DNA from: Actinomycetes bacterium | GTDB taxonomy: Bacteria; Actinomycetota; Actinomycetes; Actinomycetales; Cellulomonadaceae | Assembly: GCA_023438885.1 (NCBI GenBank) | Contig: JAEXPS010000003.1 | Coordinates: 1-20,634 of the forward strand | Direction: 5' to 3' | Length of the DNA stretch: 20,634 nucleotides | Program-made: the position numbers and the translations under genes | Notes under the pieces: generated by a model | The model's database searches: none | What the model was told of the DNA's origin: nothing | Seen by the model: only the letters and a program-made list of their open reading frames with translations | In this document: positions 7,021-12,686 of the stretch, in pieces | Position numbering within the stretch: the first letter of the stretch is position 1 | How the letters are laid out: the number at the start of each line of letters is the position of its first letter

Positions 7021-9906
7021 TCATCTCGTGGTGGTGCGGGAGAGCTCGACCACCGGACCAGCAGGAACCGGGCGGGGCGCGGTTGTCGAGGGGCTCGGCG
7101 GAATCTGTGGATAGGTCGCGGCTCGCGCCGGCTGTGGACGGTTCGACGGCACGGGCACCGGCTCGCCGGGGTGGTACTTCGCCCACGTCTCGGTGGCGGT
7201 GGTGGGGATCCGGTTCGTGGCGAGCACCGCCCGGAGCACGTCGTCCGGGCGTCGCGGCGTGGGCGTGCCGGGTGGGCAGTCGGGATCGATCGGCTCGGTC
7301 GGCACGTAGAGCTGGTTGCGCTCACGCCCGCGTGTCACCGCCACATACAGGTCCTCGCGCGCCATCGCCGGGGTGACCACGGTGCGGGTGACGTCGACCG
7401 TGGCGCCCTGAGCCCGCGCGGTCGTCGTCGCGTAGCCGAGCTCGACGTGCTCGCGCACGTAGTCGGGGGCAAGGCGTGCGACGAAACCCACGCCGCCGCC
7501 CACCGACGCGGGCGCGACGACGAGCGACCCGTCGCGGCCCGTCTCGACCACGTCCCACAGGTCGCCGTTGCGCACGAACCCGTCGGGAGTCGTCGCGCGC
7601 CGGTCGTTGCGCCGGGTGACAACGCGGTCTCCGACGGTCGCGACGGCATCGTCGGCCAGCGTCACTCCGTCGCTGCGGGCTGCAAGCCCGGCGAGCACCG
7701 CGACCTGGTGCGCACGGACGTTGAGCTCCCGAACGGTCCGGGTGTCGGCGGACTGCAGCAGCACGACCTTGCCCACCGCAGCGTCGTCGGCCGCCTCCGC
7801 CACTGCCTCGTCGAGCAGGGCGTCGGGTTCGCCGCTGTGGATGCGCCCCTGGATCCGATACAGGTCCACAGCGCGCGGATCTCCCATCCGCACCCGCAGC
7901 GTCGCGCCCGCCTCCCACGGCTCGGCGAACCGGTGCAGCGTGGTCAGCTGGGCGGTGATGCGCTGGTGGGCGAGCATCCCGAACCCGCCGCCGGGGCCGA
8001 TCGCGGGCCTCTGCTCCGGGTCGCCGACGAGCACCACCTTCGCCCCCGCCGCGGTGGCCTGGCCCAGGACCGCGGCCAGCGTCGGGGTGTCAGCCAGCGA
8101 AGCCTCGTCGAGCACGACGAGCTGGGCTCGGCCCATCGTCCACGCCGCGATCTCGGACTGAACCTCTCCGAGCCGACGCTCGACGGCGGCTCGACCGGGT
8201 TGCGGCGTCAGCTGTGCACGCACAACCAGATCGCGGACCGCCCGCTCGCGATGATCGTTCCGGTCGCTCTCAAAGAGCCACTTCGCGGTGGTTTCGGCCC
8301 GCACGCCGAGGGCCCCGCCAAGCACCCGAGACGCGGTCGCCGAGGGTGCCAGTGCGATCGTCGGCCGGCCGTACAGCTCAGTCCATGCGGCCACGACTGC
8401 ACACAGGGTTGTCGTCTTCCCGGACCCTGCAGGGCCGACGACGGTGTCGGCGACTCGGCCGGACATGAGCACCGCGTCTGCGGCGGCGCGCTGGTCGTCA
8501 CTCAGCTGCGGGTACCCGTCGAGGATGCGAGCGACGCGCGCGGGCGGCGCTCCAAAGTCGAGGTGGTCGGCCGCAATCGCCAGCAGCGCCTGCTCGGCGG
8601 CGAGGATCGCGGGAGTGGTGAACCGCTCCTCGCCGATGCGCCGTACCTCGCCGTCGTCGAGCCGCACGCACTCGCCGGCTGCGGCGGTGACCAACTCGCC
8701 GACGAGCCTGATCCGCTCCGCTGGCGACTCCATCGGCAGGATGCGGGTGGCGCGCGCTGCGGCGGCGGTCAGGTTCCAGGTGGTGAAGGTCGCCCCCCGG
8801 CTCTCGACATCGGCGACGACGGTCGCGATCAGCGCGGCGCGAACCTCGTCGGCCACGTCGTGCGCGTGGAGTGTGCGGCCGTAGTCGCCGACGAGCGCGC
8901 GGGCGGCCAGGTCGTGCGGCTCCCGGCCGGTCAGCGCACGGGCGCGGTTGGCCCAGTCCTCGAACAGTTCGCCGATCGGCCGCAGCACCTTCTTGGGACG
9001 AGTGGACCGCGTCAGCTGCTGACGGGCCCTGGTCACCTCGAGCGGGGTCGGGTTGCGGCCGTGCTTGGCGACGAACTTCGCCTCCCACTGCTCCTGGGCG
9101 GCGTCGATCTGCGCGGTGCGTCGGGAGAAGGCGACGAGCAGCTCGTCGGGCAGCCCGACGATCGCCAGCGCCGGGTTGTGCCGGGTGCCGCGGTCGCGCA
9201 GCTCCCACCCCACGCCGAGGCGGCGTGTGAGCTCGTCGGCCAGGAGACCGTCGTAGAGCTCGCTGGCGGCGACCGTCGCCTCCAGCAGCGTTCGGCCGTC
9301 GAGGCTGCGCCACTTGCCGTCGGCGGTCTGGACCTTGTTGGCGATGACCAGGTGCGTGTGCAGGTTCGGGTCGTTGAGGCGGGAGTCGACGTGCTCGAAG
9401 CCCGCGGCGATCAAGCCGCCGGTGGTGACCTGCTCGCGGCCGCCGGAGCCGATGCGGGTGCGAACCACTTTGCGCTCGACGAAGTCGAGGGTCTGGGCCA
9501 GCGCGGCGTGGTGCGCCTCGACGACGGCGGTGCGGGTGGGTTCGTCGCCGAGCGCCCACAGCACCGAGGCGGACTTGGGCGCGGTGAAGACCAGGTCGAA
9601 GCCGGCGACCGCCGAGCCGCTGCCCTTGCGCTCGGCGAAGGAGATGCCGAGGGGCTCGCCGCTCGTCGGGTCACAGCCATCGCGGAACAGCCGCGTCATC
9701 GCCTCGGGCGTGACGACGCCGCCGGGCTTGATGTCACCGGCCAGGCCCTTGAGGCCGCTGCCGTACCAGCGGCCCGGCGACATGCCGGAGGCCGCGTAGT
9801 AGTCGGCGAGCTGCTGCTCGCGGGCAAGCTCGACATCGCCCGAGGCGACCTGCCGCGACAGGTACTGGTAGCCGTCGCCGACGCGGAGAACCTTCGTCGC
9901 TAACAC
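7021..9906 (-). CDS. MobF-family conjugative relaxase-helicase (TrwC/TraA-like)
   Basis: A 961-residue protein expected to nick one strand at oriT, stay attached through a tyrosine, and unwind the strand for transfer. The GTG start at 9906 is preceded by GGGGGGTGA on the coding strand. The relaxase domain (about residues 1-300) has tandem tyrosines in LADYYAASG (Y36, Y37) and the HUH metal site EHVDSRLNDPNLHTHLVIAN (three histidines around residues 170-183). The superfamily 1 helicase part has Walker A GPAGSGKTT (about residue 491), Walker B VVLDEASLAD, the motif GDPEQRPAIG, a late YATTTARAQGATVD motif and YVAVTRGRERNQLYV. The last ~70 residues are proline-rich and low in motifs. The protein looks intact. 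No coupling protein or secretion genes accompany it, so the element would need a resident conjugative system. Confidence 0.95.
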   Translation of the reverse strand: MLATKVLRVGDGYQYLSRQVASGDVELAREQQLADYYAASGMSPGRWYGSGLKGLAGDIKPGGVVTPEAMTRLFRDGCDPTSGEPLGISFAERKGSGSAVAGFDLVFTAPKSASVLWALGDEPTRTAVVEAHHAALAQTLDFVERKVVRTRIGSGGREQVTTGGLIAAGFEHVDSRLNDPNLHTHLVIANKVQTADGKWRSLDGRTLLEATVAASELYDGLLADELTRRLGVGWELRDRGTRHNPALAIVGLPDELLVAFSRRTAQIDAAQEQWEAKFVAKHGRNPTPLEVTRARQQLTRSTRPKKVLRPIGELFEDWANRARALTGREPHDLAARALVGDYGRTLHAHDVADEVRAALIATVVADVESRGATFTTWNLTAAAARATRILPMESPAERIRLVGELVTAAAGECVRLDDGEVRRIGEERFTTPAILAAEQALLAIAADHLDFGAPPARVARILDGYPQLSDDQRAAADAVLMSGRVADTVVGPAGSGKTTTLCAVVAAWTELYGRPTIALAPSATASRVLGGALGVRAETTAKWLFESDRNDHRERAVRDLVVRAQLTPQPGRAAVERRLGEVQSEIAAWTMGRAQLVVLDEASLADTPTLAAVLGQATAAGAKVVLVGDPEQRPAIGPGGGFGMLAHQRITAQLTTLHRFAEPWEAGATLRVRMGDPRAVDLYRIQGRIHSGEPDALLDEAVAEAADDAAVGKVVLLQSADTRTVRELNVRAHQVAVLAGLAARSDGVTLADDAVATVGDRVVTRRNDRRATTPDGFVRNGDLWDVVETGRDGSLVVAPASVGGGVGFVARLAPDYVREHVELGYATTTARAQGATVDVTRTVVTPAMAREDLYVAVTRGRERNQLYVPTEPIDPDCPPGTPTPRRPDDVLRAVLATNRIPTTATETWAKYHPGEPVPVPSNRPQPARAATYPQIPPSPSTTAPRPVPAGPVVELSRTTTR

Positions 9907-9914
9907 CTAGGATC

Positions 9915-9961
9915 ACCCCCCGCCGAGAGGGGCGCGCCAGTAGTCCCCGCCGCCAAGAGGG
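9915..9961 (-). repeat. Direct repeats 30 bp apart at the relaxase promoter
   Basis: CGCCGAGAGG (9921-9930) and CGCCAAGAGG (9951-9960) are spaced exactly 30 bp, each preceded by a run of C and followed by G. The palindrome GGCGCGCC (9931-9938) lies between them. They sit 9-55 bp before the relaxase start codon. Their position suits an operator or a relaxase-binding repeat, but either role is inference. Confidence 0.45.
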
Positions 9962-10286
9962 AGGCACGTCGAGGGGTAACACGCGACGCCGTGCCCGTTG
10001 TGTTCGTCTGTGCGCTCGTGAACATCGGCCCCTCCAGGTGTCGTGCAACACCGGAGAAGCTCGGAGGCGCCGATAGACGACGGGATGACCCGTGCATGCC
10101 GGCGAGCGCGGCATCCAGGTGTCTATCGCGCTGTGCATGACGCGGGCGACGCCGTGCGGACGCGAGGAGATCCATACCAACAGGTGTGCAGCCCGATGCG
10201 AACACGCGACGGGCCCGCCGGGGCCCCTGGTCGCGCCACCCGCGGCACCAGCCGCTGCAGCAGGTCAGTCACCGCTCTCGGCGACC

Positions 10287-10328
10287 CCACCAAGCACGAC
10301 CGTGCAAGACGAGTCTTGTGGCTGGTGG
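10287..10328. other. Branched inverted repeat, oriT candidate
   Basis: An outer stem, CCACCA (10287-10292) with TGGTGG (10323-10328), encloses two small hairpins: GCAC-gacc-GTGC (10294-10305) and CAAGAC-ga-GTCTTG (10305-10318). The hairpins share one base. Such nested inverted repeats near a relaxase gene are typical of transfer origins and rare in random sequence, but I cannot identify a nick site. Confidence 0.4.
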
Positions 10329-10340
10329 AGGGCGGGGGCT

Positions 10341-10458
10341 GCGCGAGAGTGCGAGAGAGCGAGTGGGCGAGAGGGAGGGCGCGGTGCCGGGTGAGGTGCG
10401 AGAGAGCGAAAGGGCGAAGTGCGAGGGGGCGGTGCCGGGCGAGGTGCGAGGGGCGGTT
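10341..10458 (+). repeat. Purine-rich imperfect tandem repeats, iteron-like
   Basis: GCGGTGCCGGG occurs at 10381-10391 and 10429-10439 (48 bp apart). GTGCGAGAGAGCGA occurs at 10349-10362 and 10396-10409 (47 bp apart). The heptamer GTGCGAG occurs at 10349, 10396, 10419 and 10444. The top strand is almost all G and A with regular GCGAG pulses. No gene is present. The iteron-like spacing may mark protein binding at oriT or a former replication origin. Confidence 0.55.
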
Positions 10459-10532
10459 CAGACAACGGCTGGGATCCACTGTTCGACGAGCCGCAAGCTG
10501 ACGTCCGGAGGGCAGCTTGAGACGATCCCGCA

Positions 10533-10928
10533 ATGCCGCTCGACGTCATGAAGAAGCGCACCGTCCACGTCGGCGTCGACTACTCGCAGATCGTCGATGC
10601 GAGCGCCTACCTGGACACGTTGGCGACGGAGCGCGCCGTGATCGCCGGCGACGGCTGGTTCGTGTGGGGGGAACCCGTCGGTGCCTGCGGAAACGACGAC
10701 TGCACCTTCCATATCCAGATCGAGACATCCGACCCGGTACGCACACTGTTCGCCCTGCTGGGCGCCGGCCTACGGCTATGCGAACTCGGCGAGAGAGGTT
10801 GGGCAACGCATGACGGGGTCGTCGCGGTCATCACGGACACGCATGACCACGACAGCAACGTCGTTGAGGTCACGCGAGCGGAGTTGGCCCGGGGCCTCTC
10901 GACGTTTCTCGCCGAACGCGGTCAGTAG
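10533..10928 (+). CDS. Unrecognised 131-residue protein
   Basis: I do not recognise this gene. The ATG at 10533 is taken as the start, with only a weak ribosome-binding sequence; a second ATG at 10548 (MKKRTVHVGVDY) is an alternative. The protein looks soluble and acidic, with a beta-rich first half (GDGWFVWGEPVGACGNDDCTFHIQIE split around two cysteines in GACGNDDC) and a histidine/aspartate cluster ITDTHDHDSNVVEV. It ends in an amphipathic helix ending in FLAERGQ. No signal peptide or membrane segment is visible. Codon composition and balanced residue use support a real gene. Its 3' end overlaps the convergent nuclease-like gene by 7 bp. Its location between the relaxase region and a nuclease-like gene hints at accessory cargo, but I assign no function. 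Confidence 0.65.
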   Translation: MPLDVMKKRTVHVGVDYSQIVDASAYLDTLATERAVIAGDGWFVWGEPVGACGNDDCTFHIQIETSDPVRTLFALLGAGLRLCELGERGWATHDGVVAVITDTHDHDSNVVEVTRAELARGLSTFLAERGQ

Positions 10929-11455
10929 CCGATGAGCAGCACGCCGTCGAACGGCAGCCGGAGCCTCTGGGAGGCGTAGATCGCGTCGAGCTGCGCGTTG
11001 GTCGTCGCGTACGCCCGCCACTTGCTGTTACCCGCGCGGTAGTCGACGGGCATGAGGAGACACAGGTACCGCGCGTCGAGCAGAAGCGACGCTCGGACGA
11101 TGTCCCGATAGTCCGCGTTGTTTGCCGCACCGCGCCCGGCCTCGACCTCAAGCGCCGCTTGATGCAGCGGATGCCAGCCGTCGATCTCGTACTTGACCTT
11201 CACCTCACCGTTGTCCCCGTACAGCACGGGGCGCTCGATCTTCTGTCCGGCACGCTTGCCGGTCTCGACCGCCCAGCCGAAGTCGACGAGGCGGGGCGCG
11301 ATCGCACGAAGGACGTCGTCGGACTTCACGTTCGCGGCCCGCACGAGGGAGGTCGTGATCTCGGGCTCCGCCGCCGCAACGGCCGCAACTGTCGGCTCGA
11401 CCCACTCGGGTGGCGCTTCGTTGCGAGGGAAGTAGCTCCACTGTGGGAACGGCAC
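10922..11455 (-). CDS. Putative PD-(D/E)XK-superfamily nuclease-like protein
   Basis: A 177-residue protein from the GTG at 11455 (VPFPQWSYFPRN...), with no strong ribosome-binding site. The centre contains YEIDGWHP (D92) followed by ALEVEAGRG (E103, E105). This D...ExE spacing occurs in BamHI/BglII-like members of the restriction-endonuclease superfamily. After it come a helix (YRDIVRASLLL) and a strand (YLCLLMPVDYR), as expected for that fold. K86/K88 lie just before the motif. The N-terminal ~75 residues look like a small helical domain (SDDVLRAIAPRLVDFGWAVE). No methyltransferase accompanies it, so it is not a standard restriction-modification pair. It is divergent from the toxin-antitoxin operon and convergent with the unknown gene. 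The nuclease call is an inference from motif spacing. Confidence 0.68.
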   Translation of the reverse strand: MPFPQWSYFPRNEAPPEWVEPTVAAVAAAEPEITTSLVRAANVKSDDVLRAIAPRLVDFGWAVETGKRAGQKIERPVLYGDNGEVKVKYEIDGWHPLHQAALEVEAGRGAANNADYRDIVRASLLLDARYLCLLMPVDYRAGNSKWRAYATTNAQLDAIYASQRLRLPFDGVLLIGY

Positions 11456-11522
11456 GTCGCGGAGCTTACGGATCGCGGCGTCTCGCAGCTACTGCCGTGC
11501 GACATCTATGCCATACATGTGA

Positions 11523-11558
11523 GACCGACCGGCGGACCTGAACAATGTCGGGTCGGTC
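11523..11558. promoter_or_regulatory. Inverted repeat between divergent genes
   Basis: GACCGACC (11523-11530) and its exact reverse complement GGTCGGTC (11551-11558) are separated by 20 bp. They lie midway between the nuclease-like gene start (11455) and the toxin start (11649). A regulator binding site serving both directions is the simplest reading; a transcript structure is the alternative. Confidence 0.4.
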
Positions 11559-11622
11559 AGACCGTCGACAGCGCGGTTCGGGCACCCATCACAACCCGCG
11601 GCGGCGCGGCCCGCCTCCGGCA

Positions 11623-11641
11623 ATAACATGAGTGTTATACT
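11623..11641 (+). promoter_or_regulatory. Operator overlapping the -10 box of the toxin-antitoxin promoter
   Basis: ATAACA (11623-11628), TGAG, TGTTAT (11633-11638) is a perfect 6+6 palindrome. Its right arm overlaps TATACT (11636-11641), a near-consensus -10 box placed 7 nt before the GTG at 11649. The predicted transcript would start at or next to the start codon, i.e. leaderless. The -35 region is poor. The antitoxin's XRE domain is the expected repressor at this site. Confidence 0.6.
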
Positions 11642-11648
11642 TCCGTCT

Positions 11649-12002
11649 GTGTGGACGGTCGTCCTGCTCGACGAGGTCGAGGCCTGGTACCTCGAGCTCG
11701 CTCGGACGGATCCCGCCGCCACAGACCTGGTGACCGCATCGATCGACCTGCTCGCCGAGGTCGGTCCGTCGCTCGGTCGGCCGGCGGTGGACTCGATCAA
11801 GGGATCGACGATCCACAACCTCAAAGAACTGCGCGCCAGCACCATCCGGGTGCTGTTCGTGTTCGATCCAGACCGGCGGGCCGTCCTGCTCGTCGCCGGC
11901 GACAAGGCCGGCGACTGGAAGGGCTGGTACGCCACCAACGTTCCGATAGCGGAACGCCGCTACAAAGCATGGCTTGCCGGCACGTACGACAAAGGAGGGT
12001 AG
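11649..12002 (+). CDS. HigB-like (Gp49/DUF891 family) toxin
   Basis: A 117-residue toxin of the RelE/HigB superfamily, whose members cleave mRNA on the ribosome. I chose the GTG at 11649 because family members begin MWxxVLLxEVExW and because the upstream ATG at 11628 lies inside the operator and before the likely transcription start. Diagnostic segments are GPSLGRPAVDSIKGSTIHNLKELR, IRVLFVFDPDRRAVLLVAGDK and a C-terminal helix (IAERRYKAWLAG). The arrangement is toxin first, with AAAGGAGG at its end serving the antitoxin gene. It probably stabilises the element in the cell, and a defence role is also possible. Confidence 0.9.
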   Translation: MWTVVLLDEVEAWYLELARTDPAATDLVTASIDLLAEVGPSLGRPAVDSIKGSTIHNLKELRASTIRVLFVFDPDRRAVLLVAGDKAGDWKGWYATNVPIAERRYKAWLAGTYDKGG

Positions 12003-12007
12003 TGACG

Positions 12008-12322
12008 ATGGCACGTGAGTGGAGCAAGGTCCGCGCCGACGCCGCCGGCCTGATCGACGAGGAGAAGGTCGCCGCCGCCAAGGAGACGCTGCGCGCCGAG
12101 GTGCGCGCCGCCCAGCTCGCCGACGTCCGCAGGTCCCAAAAGGTCACGCAGAGCGCTGTCGCCAAAGGCATGGGGGTGGCCCAGCCGCGGGTCTCCGCGA
12201 TCGAGCACGGCAAGCTCGCCCACACCGAGGTCGGCACCCTGGCCGCCTACGTCGACGCCATCGGTGGCCGGCTGCGCATCGTCGTCGACTTCGACGACGA
12301 GACGATCGTCGTCCGGGACTGA
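12008..12322 (+). CDS. XRE-type HigA-like antitoxin
   Basis: A 104-residue antitoxin. The ATG at 12008 is 9 nt after the AAAGGAGG site (11992-11998) and 5 nt after the toxin stop; an in-frame GTG at 12002 would sit too close to that site. The N-terminal ~45 residues are helical and rich in charged residues and alanine (the probable toxin-binding part). The helix-turn-helix VTQSAVAKGMGVAQPRVSAIEHGK (about residues 45-68) follows, and then a strand-rich tail GGRLRIVVDFDDETIVV. It is expected to bind the palindrome at 11623-11638 and repress its own operon. Confidence 0.92.
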   Translation: MAREWSKVRADAAGLIDEEKVAAAKETLRAEVRAAQLADVRRSQKVTQSAVAKGMGVAQPRVSAIEHGKLAHTEVGTLAAYVDAIGGRLRIVVDFDDETIVVRD

Positions 12323-12334
12323 CACGCCCTCGAA

Positions 12335-12350
12335 GTTGGCCGGCGCCAAC
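12335..12350 (+). terminator. Short hairpin after the toxin-antitoxin operon
   Basis: GTTGGC-CGGC-GCCAAC begins 12 nt after the antitoxin stop. The stem is only 6 bp and no T-tract follows, so termination is possible but weakly supported. Confidence 0.35.
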
Positions 12351-12355
12351 CCCGC

Positions 12356-12382
12356 GACGGTTGCATTTCCGGTTGCAGTTGG
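12356..12382 (+). promoter_or_regulatory. Putative integrase arm-type sites, right pair
   Basis: Two abutting 12-bp units, GGTTGCATTTCC (12359-12370) and GGTTGCAGTTGG (12371-12382), preceded by GAC and in the same orientation as the left pair (1597-1623). The core repeat starts 101 bp later. In the excised circle the two pairs would flank the core almost symmetrically. Confidence 0.6.
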
Positions 12383-12483
12383 TGCAGATCCGGCGACATC
12401 CGACCCCGAAGCTCGTCTACCCAACCCGCCTTTGACCTGCACCGGGACGTCTGCCGAGGTTCGCTCCCACCCCCGGCCGGGCA

Positions 12484-12538
12484 CTTGGAAAGCGTGTTGG
12501 GGTAACACCCTCGGGGGTTCGAATCCCCCATCCTCCGC
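12484..12538 (+). repeat. attR: 55-bp direct repeat, tRNA-Ser 3' remnant
   Basis: Identical to 1463-1517. It contains the anticodon loop, variable arm, T arm and 3' acceptor strand of tRNA-Ser, but no D arm or 5' acceptor strand lies upstream. It is therefore a remnant left by integration and not a second tRNA gene. Confidence 0.95.
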
Positions 12539-12686
12539 CGAACAAGCGGTCTCTCGTCTGCCCGACTCGTCGCGCCACGGCCTTCCTACGGCGCGGGCGG
12601 GCCTGTCGTACCCTGAGGACGCGACGGGCATCCCGCCCCTGGCACCAAGCCCCGCGCCGAGCGTGGGCATCGACCAGGACGGTGCC

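Larger units (their letters stand above)
9907..10532. other. Noncoding region upstream of the relaxase, candidate oriT/promoter region
   Basis: No credible gene in 626 bp; the open frames across it are arginine/serine-rich and low-complexity on both strands. It holds 30-bp-spaced direct repeats next to the relaxase start (9915-9961), a short hairpin GGTGT-cgtgca-ACACC near 10037, a branched inverted repeat (10287-10328) and a purine-rich tandem-repeat tract (10341-10458). Transfer origins of MobF elements usually lie beside the relaxase gene, which makes this the natural place for oriT. Confidence 0.6.
1518..12538. mobile_element. Integrative mobilizable element (IME) in tRNA-Ser(GGA) carrying an ABC-3C-like operon, a nuclease-like gene and a toxin-antitoxin pair
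   Basis: The element is defined by the 55-bp direct repeats at 1463-1517 and 12484-12538, giving a unit of 11,021 bp. Inside are a tyrosine integrase, a small excisionase and a MobF relaxase-helicase in one minus-strand operon. Cargo lies on both sides: the three-gene ABC-3C-like operon toward attL, and an unknown gene, a nuclease-like gene and a toxin-antitoxin pair toward attR. I see no FtsK/TraB-type translocase, coupling protein, secretion gene, replication initiator or structural phage gene, so transfer would need a helper. The integrase sits about 4 kb from one end and 5.7 kb from the other rather than next to the attachment site. Paired 12-bp arm sites within about 100 bp of each core copy support the boundaries. 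Confidence 0.9.
12323..12686. other. Right arm, attR and desaturase leader, noncoding
   Basis: These 364 bp hold the post-operon hairpin, the right arm-site pair, the 55-bp core repeat and, after 12538, 148 bp of host sequence before the desaturase start. I see no gene. The element boundary is at 12538. Confidence 0.7.

Noticed and set aside
7171..9903. A 910-codon open frame on the plus strand opposite the relaxase
   Set aside because: It mirrors the relaxase gene in a GC-rich genome. The translation is arginine/glycine/valine-rich with no motifs, while the minus strand has all relaxase and helicase motifs.
10341..10458. CRISPR array
   Set aside because: Repeats are imperfect, only two to three units, with no unique spacers between identical repeats and no cas genes.
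10043..10551. Open frames on both strands in the region upstream of the relaxase
   Set aside because: Products are low-complexity arginine/serine-rich in every frame and the DNA is dominated by repeats, so I treat it as noncoding.
10922..12322. Restriction-modification system formed by the nuclease-like gene and its neighbours
   Set aside because: No methyltransferase motif occurs anywhere in the element, and the adjacent plus-strand genes are a toxin-antitoxin pair.
12484..12538. A second tRNA-Ser gene
   Set aside because: It lacks the 5' acceptor strand and D arm. It is the integration remnant.
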